From positions 1 to 37,408 of the forward strand of contig JAFGMA010000362.1 of assembly GCA_016927835.1 (NCBI GenBank): a stretch of DNA of 37,408 nucleotides. Direction: 5' to 3'. This DNA comes from Candidatus Zhuqueibacterota bacterium (lineage in GTDB: Bacteria > Zhuqueibacterota > Zhuqueibacteria > Thermofontimicrobiales > Sulfurfontimicrobiaceae). Shown in pieces: positions 1 through 7,064 of the stretch (the first letter of the stretch is position 1; each line of letters starts with the position of its first letter). Below the pieces are notes generated by a model. The model ran no database searches. It was not told the DNA's origin and saw nothing but the letters and a program-made list of their open reading frames with translations. A program made the translations under genes and the position numbers.

Positions 1-38
1 GACGGCACTAATCGAATAATTCATTTTCAGATGAAATA

Positions 39-938
39 TTAGTTGCGAATTAATTCTGTCGCCGTTGAGGTCTGAACATAATGAATTAGTTTGTATAAAA
101 GCGTTATTTGATTTTCCGACCATTGCCTGATTTTCCAGGCGCGCAGCATATCCTTTGCTTCTTGATTCAATTGCCCCAGGAATCGCCCCCAATAGAATTG
201 CTCTTCGTTAGGATCTTTGAGCTTCAACAGCTCCAGCAGGTTTTGTTGCTCGCCGGGACGCAGATTTACCCTGAAGATTTCTGCCATATCGAGCAGTCGC
301 AGGAACTCAGAGACCGTGAAGGTGAGCATTCCTTTTTTTTCTTCATATTTCGGATTAATGAGTTGTTTCGCTAAATCATAGAAACGAATCCAAAGCTGAT
401 CGTGCAAAAGCACGCTTTCATGATGGATAGCCCAGGTGAGATAATCCCCCATACTGAGTATCTGTGGTTTATCGAGGGCGGGAAAAATTTGCAGCAACCC
501 TTGCAGGTCTGTGCCATGATACATCACGAGCTCACTCAAAAGAAATTTGAGGTGCTGGCGATGAAGCAATACCAGAAATCGCTGGCGATCGTGAATATAC
601 ACACCATATAAATATTTTGACGCACGATATTCATAAATCCGCCGGGGTACCTGGTTCACATACCCCCAAATTATCATGGCATTCAACGTCTTGCGCTGCA
701 ATCTGTACGCATCGTTCAGAACGCTTTGACATAAAGGACAAAATCGAAAATACTTTCGATCGGATTTCATCGGCGCATATACGTAGCAACGCCTGCATGC
801 TCCCTGACTGGCAGAGAATGGACCGTCCGCAAATGCGCCGTCTGTGGAAAACGATTGATTTTGTTTAAAATAGTTTATCGTTGCCAGCAATTCTGCACCG
901 GTTCGGCACCTGAGAATCCAGTCAAATTTGCTTAGCAT
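39..938 (-). CDS. Zinc-ribbon/helical protein in RAMP operon, function unknown
   Basis: I do not recognise this 299-residue protein as a named family. Four cysteines in two CxxC pairs (C48/C51 and C67/C70) form a probable zinc ribbon in the first quarter. The rest, about residues 75-299, is rich in Leu, Arg, Glu and Gln and looks almost wholly helical. It has no signal peptide or membrane segment, so it should be cytoplasmic. Its ATG lies inside the end of the upstream multi-RAMP gene: the two reading frames overlap by 17 bases, which strongly suggests one mRNA and translational coupling. The context implies a job linked to the RAMP protein, for example an accessory subunit, a nucleic-acid-binding regulator or a small-subunit-like factor, but that is inference. 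The stop is only 38 bases from the window edge, so later operon members may exist beyond it. The protein appears complete. Confidence 0.75.
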   Translation of the reverse strand: MLSKFDWILRCRTGAELLATINYFKQNQSFSTDGAFADGPFSASQGACRRCYVYAPMKSDRKYFRFCPLCQSVLNDAYRLQRKTLNAMIIWGYVNQVPRRIYEYRASKYLYGVYIHDRQRFLVLLHRQHLKFLLSELVMYHGTDLQGLLQIFPALDKPQILSMGDYLTWAIHHESVLLHDQLWIRFYDLAKQLINPKYEEKKGMLTFTVSEFLRLLDMAEIFRVNLRPGEQQNLLELLKLKDPNEEQFYWGRFLGQLNQEAKDMLRAWKIRQWSENQITLLYKLIHYVQTSTATELIRN

Positions 939-3900
939 TTAAAACCTCTCGCAGCCGATCATAATTCTCAATGCCGGACGTGTTCTTCCAATCTTCCATT
1001 TTTAGCGGCTCGCGCCACGATTCACTCGACCCCCCCGAATATCGATCTTCCCATCGAATCAGGTAGCTTTCGGGCAGTAGGTTGAGCCTTATGCTTCCGA
1101 AACCCACGTAGCGTCCTTTGCCCATTTTGTGCGCCAGGTTATCTTCAAGGGCGAGGCACCAAATCAGCCGCTCTAATTCTGCCTTTTCCAAATTCCAGAA
1201 TCGAATTGAGAACCGGCAATGCGCTCCGGGCAGAATCGCGCGCATGTAACTTGCCTGAACCGTATCCGGTTTAAATTCATCCATTTTTTCGACGACTGGC
1301 GCCAGGGGTACATGGGGAAAAATTCGCCATTCGTCAGCAATGTGCTTGATTTCAACTCTGGCTTTGTTGATGTGTTTCCACTCGCCATCCACGAATTGCC
1401 AATTCCCATACGGATACGGTATCTTGAACCACGCAAGTTCCGGTTTGTCGAAGACAGCGAAACTTATAGAAATTCGACCAGCAATAGCCTGGTTAGGACC
1501 ATTACCCACCCATCCAAATAAGCCATCAACCGGATTCAAACGATTGATATCGGTGCTTTGTTCTTTGGAATTGCTGGCAATGGTGTAAATGTGGCGCAGC
1601 ATTCCGCGAATGCTTTTACTCGGCAGGGCATATCGCTTATTATCGGCTCGCTGCATTGCTTCGGGTTGAGAAAAGGAGAAGAAATCCCATCCATTCACCG
1701 GCTCCTCCCCCAACATAGCTCGATATGATGGTTCGCCGCTTTCCTGAATACTGAGCGGGGTGAGCACTGTGCCACCGACTGAAAGCCTGCCACAATATCC
1801 GCCAAACGAACGATGCGAAATGAAGCCCTGGCTTGATTTGGGAGGCACCTGAGGTATTTGCTTCGAATCCGGTCGAATTGGCTTCATATTTTGAAGAGCG
1901 TTCAATGCCGCGGTCCCTGACAACGAAAAGGTTTGCCAGATTCCGATATTCTCATATTTCTGCTCTCCGAACAGCGCAGTCGCCACATCCCCTTTTCGGA
2001 CAGACTGCCATTGTAATTCATCAATTTCAGCCTCAACCCAGCCAAATCCACTCGTCTTCTGGCTGCCCAGTGGAATGTCGCCGCGGGTGAAGTCCTGTAT
2101 AAGATGGCTCAAAACGCCAAGAGCATCCGCGTCTTTTTCGCTAATATCCTGAATATTGAGTTTCAGATCAAATGACAGATTTTCTCCGTAAGCATACAAG
2201 TAGTCCGCTTTCGCCTCTTCAATCGGTTGCCCTGTTCGCGCATCCATGCGCACACCATCCATCGAACACCATGCGGTATCATCATTCGATTTCATCAAAT
2301 AGGCATCGGAAAAGAATACCAATCCCCGCTTACCCTGGGTGCCAAACAGGCTGTCCAACACATTTTGCGTTTTCGGTGTCTCGCCCCAGAGCGTCTTAAG
2401 CACTTGCGACGCACGCTTCCGAAATGCGCCTTTAATGGTACTGCCGGGAATAAACACTTCCCAACTGCCATCGGGCTTTGACGGGGTCCAGACGAGCATT
2501 CGCATAAAAATGTTATCATACGGTTTGCCATACTTTTTCGAAATTTCCCGATTCGAAATTCCGCCCGCCCGGAAATCGGTGTTATGCGGCTGTGATAATT
2601 CCTGCCGGGTGCGGTCGCGGTAAGTGTTTAAAAATTCGATATGATTGCGGTCGTTGGTGATGCTTTTTTCCAGATTCCGGGTGTTAAGCAAATGTTTGAA
2701 ATTCACCCGCGGGTGCGAGTCCAAAAATTCTTTCCATGCTGCGGGTTTCACGCCTTCGGGAACGAAACCGGGATTCACCCAGTCGGTTTCACCAATTTTT
2801 CCCTCACGCAGCAGGCTTTTAATTTTGATATGATCTTCCCGATTTGAAATTTCAACTTCAATCCAGGCATCGCTCTGAAGCAACTTCACCTGACGGTCGA
2901 CCTGTTCACTAAATTGAGGCATCAATTTTTTGCAAGCTGTTGCCAGCACTTCAACCATTGCCTGCTCGTTGTCTAAATTCGGTTCGAGCTGTTTCGACAG
3001 GTTCAGGTTTAATCCCAGCGTCGTGGCAATTTCTTTCCAGGTATTTTTATCAAATTGCTGGGAGGTCTGTTTTTCACTTTCAATCGTTTCGATGATTCGA
3101 TTTGCCAGATTTGCCTTTTTCCCCAACATTTTCGTTATTTCATCGCTGAGTTCCTGTTTTGTGGCAAAGGGTTGCGTACAAAGCGGTTCCAATTTTTCGA
3201 TAATCTTTTTTGAAATAGGGAATTTGCCTTTTTGCAACTTCTTCAGAGCGGAATCCGGCAAAAGCCAGGCATCGCCCTCGCTCATTGATTTATCGCGCAA
3301 GATAATCGCAATGATTCTGGGCAAATATTCAGCGAGTCGGCGTTTCCAATCCTCCGGACTGAGAATGGGACCCCCGATCGCCAGCGCCAGCCGGTCTCGG
3401 ATAATATCGGGCAGGTTACGCATGGCTTCGACTAACAAGCGCCCATCAATCGCAGCAAAAGCCGGGATATCGGGATCGATTTTGCCCCAATTCCAGCTCA
3501 CGAGCAAAGGATTCAATGAATTAAAGCGCAGCGATATTGATAGTTGATTTGCTTTTGAATTGCTTGCAGGTACGCTTTGCGCAGCGGGCAACGGCGTATT
3601 CAGTTCCAGCCGACATCGACCCAAGCCTTTGCTTTTACCGGCGCCGAACCAAAAGCGACCTTCGACCAATTCATGCAAAACAAAATGCAATTTTGCTGCA
3701 TTATCTTCTTTTTTGAGAATGGCATCCTGAACAAATAGCGCAAAATCAAACACAGAATTGCGGAACAGCGTTTCCATTTTATAATTCGCGTTGGCTTCAG
3801 CCGCCCAGCGATCTTCATCCAGCTTAATCCCCATTCGCAAATCAAAAAATTTATCCCTGGGATAATACTCTTTTTTCAGTTTGCATTCTACTTTATTTAT

Positions 3901-4140
3901 CAATTTATCAGGCAGCGGTTGTTGGTACAATCTGAGCCACAGACTATCCAGAAGTCCGATATTTCTTCCGTCACGCGATTTGCCGATGAATGCGTCCATC
4001 AAGGCTTGCGCCGTACCTTCAATTTCACCAGCCAACGAAACCAGACGCTGAGTACCATCTCCATCCCGCGTAAACAAGGTTTTGCGTGCATTCCCCCTGT
4101 AAATCGGCGACTCAACTATTAGATTACCTCGATAAATCAT
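922..4140 (-). CDS. Triple-RAMP (Cas7-like) fusion protein, CRISPR-associated type III-like
   Basis: This 1072-residue protein carries three RAMP modules. Module 1 (about 1-180) ends in the glycine-rich loop GAGKSKGLGR (166-175). Module 2 (about 425-710) has IPGSTIKGAFRKR (564-576), the LFGTQG...FSDAY segment (598-614) and the loop GSQKTSGFGW (692-701). Module 3 (about 735-1022) has LPSKSIRGMLRH (839-850), LFGWVG and the loop MGKGRYVGFGSI (1006-1017). Residues about 240-415 between modules 1 and 2 look helical. In type III CRISPR effectors such modules bind crRNA along a filament, and Cas7 subunits cleave target RNA through an Asp just before the IPGS-like strand; Asp26, Asp557 and Asp833 sit near that position. 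Fusion of several Cas7 units recalls Cas7-11 (type III-E) and long CRISPR-associated RAMP families such as TIGR03986. A near-consensus promoter lies upstream, and a zinc-ribbon protein is coupled downstream. The RAMP assignment is firm; function, guide use and nuclease activity are inferred. Confidence 0.88.
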   Translation of the reverse strand: MIYRGNLIVESPIYRGNARKTLFTRDGDGTQRLVSLAGEIEGTAQALMDAFIGKSRDGRNIGLLDSLWLRLYQQPLPDKLINKVECKLKKEYYPRDKFFDLRMGIKLDEDRWAAEANANYKMETLFRNSVFDFALFVQDAILKKEDNAAKLHFVLHELVEGRFWFGAGKSKGLGRCRLELNTPLPAAQSVPASNSKANQLSISLRFNSLNPLLVSWNWGKIDPDIPAFAAIDGRLLVEAMRNLPDIIRDRLALAIGGPILSPEDWKRRLAEYLPRIIAIILRDKSMSEGDAWLLPDSALKKLQKGKFPISKKIIEKLEPLCTQPFATKQELSDEITKMLGKKANLANRIIETIESEKQTSQQFDKNTWKEIATTLGLNLNLSKQLEPNLDNEQAMVEVLATACKKLMPQFSEQVDRQVKLLQSDAWIEVEISNREDHIKIKSLLREGKIGETDWVNPGFVPEGVKPAAWKEFLDSHPRVNFKHLLNTRNLEKSITNDRNHIEFLNTYRDRTRQELSQPHNTDFRAGGISNREISKKYGKPYDNIFMRMLVWTPSKPDGSWEVFIPGSTIKGAFRKRASQVLKTLWGETPKTQNVLDSLFGTQGKRGLVFFSDAYLMKSNDDTAWCSMDGVRMDARTGQPIEEAKADYLYAYGENLSFDLKLNIQDISEKDADALGVLSHLIQDFTRGDIPLGSQKTSGFGWVEAEIDELQWQSVRKGDVATALFGEQKYENIGIWQTFSLSGTAALNALQNMKPIRPDSKQIPQVPPKSSQGFISHRSFGGYCGRLSVGGTVLTPLSIQESGEPSYRAMLGEEPVNGWDFFSFSQPEAMQRADNKRYALPSKSIRGMLRHIYTIASNSKEQSTDINRLNPVDGLFGWVGNGPNQAIAGRISISFAVFDKPELAWFKIPYPYGNWQFVDGEWKHINKARVEIKHIADEWRIFPHVPLAPVVEKMDEFKPDTVQASYMRAILPGAHCRFSIRFWNLEKAELERLIWCLALEDNLAHKMGKGRYVGFGSIRLNLLPESYLIRWEDRYSGGSSESWREPLKMEDWKNTSGIENYDRLREVLNAKQI

Positions 4141-4229
4141 GGTTCTCTTTCCTCCACTCTAGTTGTTTTACATCGCTATTGTATTTGCAAAAGATATTTC
4201 ATCAGTGCTGTCTTGTGAATAAGTTTTTA

Positions 4230-4258
4230 AATATACGATTTAATTTTTTGAATGTCAA
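4230..4258 (-). promoter_or_regulatory. Near-consensus sigma70-type promoter for the RAMP operon
   Basis: Read on the minus strand, a perfect -35 box TTGACA (4253-4258) is followed, after exactly 17 bases, by TATATT (4230-4235). Transcription would start near 4223, giving a leader of roughly 83 bases before the ATG at 4140. A GGAGG Shine-Dalgarno lies at 4151-4155, 10 bases before the start codon. The match is good enough to suggest substantial basal expression. I see no clear operator palindrome over it. Confidence 0.72.
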
Positions 4259-4676
4259 TTGCTTTTATCTTGATTTTCGATTTTTTTATTGCGGCTAAAT
4301 CAGTAACATACCAGCATCGCCTGCTCTGGAAGGCATGTGGAATTCGTTGAAATAAACCAAATCCAAATTCGTGTAAAAAATACATTGTTTTTTTTATTCC
4401 TTGATTTTTAAAATTCAATTTTTATATTTACCAAAGCTAATTGGTTCGGCATTACCCGGATCGAATTGTTGGCTATCTGTCAGCCTCCTTTCACAAAGTG
4501 ATGCCTTACCTGTAGAAAGTGTCGGGAGAAATAGAACATTTTTTTCATCCGGCATCAGCCGCACATAATTTTTAAAGCTTTAAGCGCTTATCCGGGAACT
4601 CCGAACCGTTTAGCTCAAAATTAATCGTCAGGCAATTTTCAATTCATTCCAATCATAATTCGGAGAATATCTAATC
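4259..4676. other. AT-rich divergent intergenic region
   Basis: The full gap between the divergent RAMP and oxidoreductase genes is 4141-4676. Its left part carries the RAMP leader and promoter. The rest is AT-rich with several poly-T/poly-A stretches. I see no CRISPR-like spaced repeats, no tRNA and no convincing terminator. A GGAG motif about 11 bases before 4677 probably serves the oxidoreductase gene. I could not identify a clear promoter for that gene. Confidence 0.5.
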
Positions 4677-5588
4677 ATGAGTACTGCAATGAAAATTGGT
4701 ATGGTAGGTCTGGATACATCGCATTGTTCGGCGTTCAGTTTGATTCTGAATGACAAAGCGCATGAAAACCATATCCCCGGGGCAGAGCTAATTGCGGCAT
4801 TTCCAGGGGGATCGAATTTGTTCTCACTAAGCCGAGATCGCGTTAAAGGCTATACCGATGAATTAACAACGAAATACAACATCAAGTTGTATGACAGCAT
4901 TTCCGGATTGGCTCAAAATGTGGACGCCATTTTCCTCGAAAGCGTTGATGGCAGGCAGCATCTTGATCAATTCGAACAATTGGCGATCGGGAAACCGGTC
5001 TATATCGACAAGCCATTTGCCGTAACGGCAGCGGATGCAAAGGCGATTATACGCATCGCAGATAAAACCCGCACGCCCATCATGTCTTCCTCGTCTTTGC
5101 GATATGCAGCGGGCATTGCAGATTTGGTCGATAAAAATGAAACCATCATTTCCTGCGAGGCGTTTGGCCCGGCAGCGTTGCTCGAGGATTATCCGGGGCT
5201 ATTCTGGTATGGCATTCATAGTGCCGAAGTATTATTCAAATTCATGGGCGCCGGGTGCAAATCAGTCCAATGCATCGATAAGAAATCAGTGGATGTGGTG
5301 ATTGGTGAATGGCACGACGGTCGCATTGGTATTTTCAAGGGCACACGATTCGAAAAAGGCGATTTTGGATGCGTGGTGCATACGAATCAGGGCACAAAAT
5401 GCGGTCTGGCAAAGCATACGCCGCCTTATTATTTCATGATGCTGCAGCAGGTGATCGGCTTCTTTAAATCCGGCAAACCACCGATTCCTTTGAAAGAGAC
5501 CTACGAAATTATCGCCTTCCTGGAAGCAGCGGATGCAAGCCGAAAAGCCAATGGAAGCGCAATCGAGATCGCGCCTTTTGAAATTTAA
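4677..5588 (+). CDS. Gfo/Idh/MocA-family oxidoreductase
   Basis: This 303-residue protein starts with a Rossmann beta strand and glycine-containing loop, KIGMVGLDTSH (6-16), an atypical form of the usual GxGxxG motif. The family's EKP-type signature appears as IDKPFAV (110-116), where the Lys normally contacts cofactor and substrate. A histidine in GIHSAE (179-184) lies where the catalytic His of the C-terminal domain is usually found. Members use NAD(P) to oxidise or reduce sugars, inositols and amino-sugars, or run redox-neutral steps as in GH109. At about 300 residues it is shorter than the common 330-400. The next genes encode a GH172-like glycosidase and a DegT-like aminotransferase on the same strand, so a role in sugar breakdown or modification is likely. 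The substrate cannot be read from sequence. Confidence 0.85.
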   Translation: MSTAMKIGMVGLDTSHCSAFSLILNDKAHENHIPGAELIAAFPGGSNLFSLSRDRVKGYTDELTTKYNIKLYDSISGLAQNVDAIFLESVDGRQHLDQFEQLAIGKPVYIDKPFAVTAADAKAIIRIADKTRTPIMSSSSLRYAAGIADLVDKNETIISCEAFGPAALLEDYPGLFWYGIHSAEVLFKFMGAGCKSVQCIDKKSVDVVIGEWHDGRIGIFKGTRFEKGDFGCVVHTNQGTKCGLAKHTPPYYFMMLQQVIGFFKSGKPPIPLKETYEIIAFLEAADASRKANGSAIEIAPFEI

Positions 5589-5613
5589 CTCGCTTTTATT
5601 TTATATGACAGCA

Positions 5614-5636
5614 GAGTTCGCCTCTTCGGCTAACTC
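5614..5636 (+). terminator. Weak hairpin between oxidoreductase and GH172 genes
   Basis: GAGTT at 5614-5618 pairs with AACTC at 5632-5636, and GCC pairs with GGC inside, around one C/T mismatch and a five-base loop. TTTATAT follows. The stem is short and the T-run is interrupted, so it may be a weak terminator or attenuator lowering expression of the next gene, or simply chance structure. Confidence 0.3.
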
Positions 5637-5661
5637 TTTATATAGACTTTAATTTTGCATG

Positions 5662-5667
5662 AAGGAG
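5662..5667 (+). promoter_or_regulatory. Shine-Dalgarno that fixes the GH172 start
   Basis: AAGGAG lies six bases before the ATG at 5674. An upstream in-frame ATG at 5659 directly abuts this site (ATGAAGGAGAG), so it cannot be served by it. The start at 5674 is therefore preferred. Confidence 0.75.
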
Positions 5668-5673
5668 AGAAAA

Positions 5674-6861
5674 ATGCTCACTCAATTGGCACGCATACGG
5701 AATCGCAAAACATATCGGATCTCATCCTGGGATATGAGCGGGCGAAACCAGGATGCCTGGCGCATTCCTGCCGGAGAATCCAGGGTATTGGCGGATATCA
5801 AAGGTCCTGCCTGCATCACACATATCTGGATGACGCAACCCAATCATTACCGGGAATGCCTGCTGAAAATTACTTATGACGATGCAGCCTATCCCAGCGT
5901 GCTCTGCCCCCTGGGTGATTTTTTCTGCCTGGGACACGGACTGGTAAACTCGTTTCAATCGATTCTGTTTACTGCCTCCACGCGCGCTCAATACCACTTC
6001 AACCAGGGTACGGCGCTAAACTGCTGTGCCCCGATTCCGTTCGCCAGGCGTGCAGTGATTGAATTGATCAACGAAAGCAATGAAGAACACGGGCAGTATT
6101 TTTATATCGATTATGAAACGCTCGAGTCCTTTTCGAATAATAACCCCAACGAGCCTTACGGCTATTTTCACGCTGAATTTCGCCGGACGAATCCATTTGG
6201 CGGATGGGGTCATGAGATAAAAGTGAATACACCGGAAGCCAATATCGTCAATACGGAGCGCGAAGCATGGGAGAAAAATTATGTCATTCTGGAAACCCGC
6301 GGGCGCGGTCATTATATCGGCTGCAATCTTTCGGTAACAAATTTTCAGGGAACCTGGTGGGGCGAAGGCGACGATATGATATGGGTTGATGGCTATAAAT
6401 GGCCCCCCGATCTGCATGGAACCGGCAGCGAAGACTATTTGAATCAAGCCTGGGGAATGCAGGAAAACGCTTTCTTGCGCAATGGTTCATCCATCTATGA
6501 AGGCAGAACGATTGCGGCGTATAATGCTCCCGCAGAGCCCTGGCGAGGCAGAGGCGGCTATCAGACCAGCTACGTTTTCCACATTGAAAATCCGGTTCGC
6601 TTCACGCGTGAAATCAAGGTGACGATTGAACATGGTCACGGGAATCATCTCGCCAACGAAATGAGCAGCGTTGCCTATTGGTATGCAGAACAACCAACGA
6701 AAGTCATCGCTCCGCCGCCCGTGGCGCAGAGGCTGCCCGTCTTGCGCGATAATCAAGGCAATTGGCTCATCGATGAAAAGAATCAATGCCCGGGTAAAAA
6801 AATTACCTTTAACGACGAGATGAAACAGATGAAGCGTCAATGGGCTGAAAAAAATAAATAG
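5674..6861 (+). CDS. GH172 (DUF2961) glycoside hydrolase
   Basis: From the preferred start this is a 395-residue protein with the DUF2961 pattern: an N-terminal strand with a polar R/D-rich stretch and PAGES (32-36), then KGPACITHIWMT (43-54), then PLGDFFCLGHG (79-89). The acidic motifs WWGEGDD (228-234) and HGTGSEDY (248-255) sit about 22 residues apart, matching the pair of glutamates used as nucleophile and acid/base in characterised GH172 enzymes, here E231 and E253. That family includes alpha-D-fructofuranosidases/difructose dianhydride synthases and alpha-D-arabinofuranosidases, working as jelly-roll oligomers. There is no signal peptide, so it is probably cytoplasmic and acts on imported oligosaccharide. 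It lies between an MocA-type oxidoreductase and a DegT-type aminotransferase. Family assignment is strong; the specific glycan is unknown. Confidence 0.87.
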   Translation: MLTQLARIRNRKTYRISSWDMSGRNQDAWRIPAGESRVLADIKGPACITHIWMTQPNHYRECLLKITYDDAAYPSVLCPLGDFFCLGHGLVNSFQSILFTASTRAQYHFNQGTALNCCAPIPFARRAVIELINESNEEHGQYFYIDYETLESFSNNNPNEPYGYFHAEFRRTNPFGGWGHEIKVNTPEANIVNTEREAWEKNYVILETRGRGHYIGCNLSVTNFQGTWWGEGDDMIWVDGYKWPPDLHGTGSEDYLNQAWGMQENAFLRNGSSIYEGRTIAAYNAPAEPWRGRGGYQTSYVFHIENPVRFTREIKVTIEHGHGNHLANEMSSVAYWYAEQPTKVIAPPPVAQRLPVLRDNQGNWLIDEKNQCPGKKITFNDEMKQMKRQWAEKNK

Positions 6862-7053
6862 TCATTTACTGAGCGGTTTCGGTTTCAGATTTCGCGATTC
6901 AAATGCTGTAACGCATTTAACTTGCTTACCGTTATTGCTTAACATCACCGAACTACAATGCGCAGCTCAGAAACCATGAAGGCGGAACCGCTCAAGACGA
7001 ACCGACGGATTTCACTGATTTCAAACAATTGCTTCAAAATTTTTTAACCGAAT

Positions 7054-7057
7054 GGAG
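7054..7057 (+). promoter_or_regulatory. Shine-Dalgarno that fixes the DegT start
   Basis: GGAG lies seven bases before ATG 7065. The frame stays open to a TTG at 7029, which would add 12 residues unlike the family, so the ATG is preferred. Confidence 0.7.
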
Positions 7058-7064
7058 AATACCC

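Noticed and set aside
2930..3547. A 205-residue plus-strand open frame
   Set aside because: It lies wholly antisense to the intact RAMP gene, is rich in Ser/Phe as expected for a reverse-frame shadow, and has no recognisable domain.
4227..4418. A 63-residue minus-strand open frame upstream of the RAMP gene
   Set aside because: It overlaps the strong promoter at 4230-4258, is AT-rich and Lys/Ile biased, and has no ribosome-binding site or domain.
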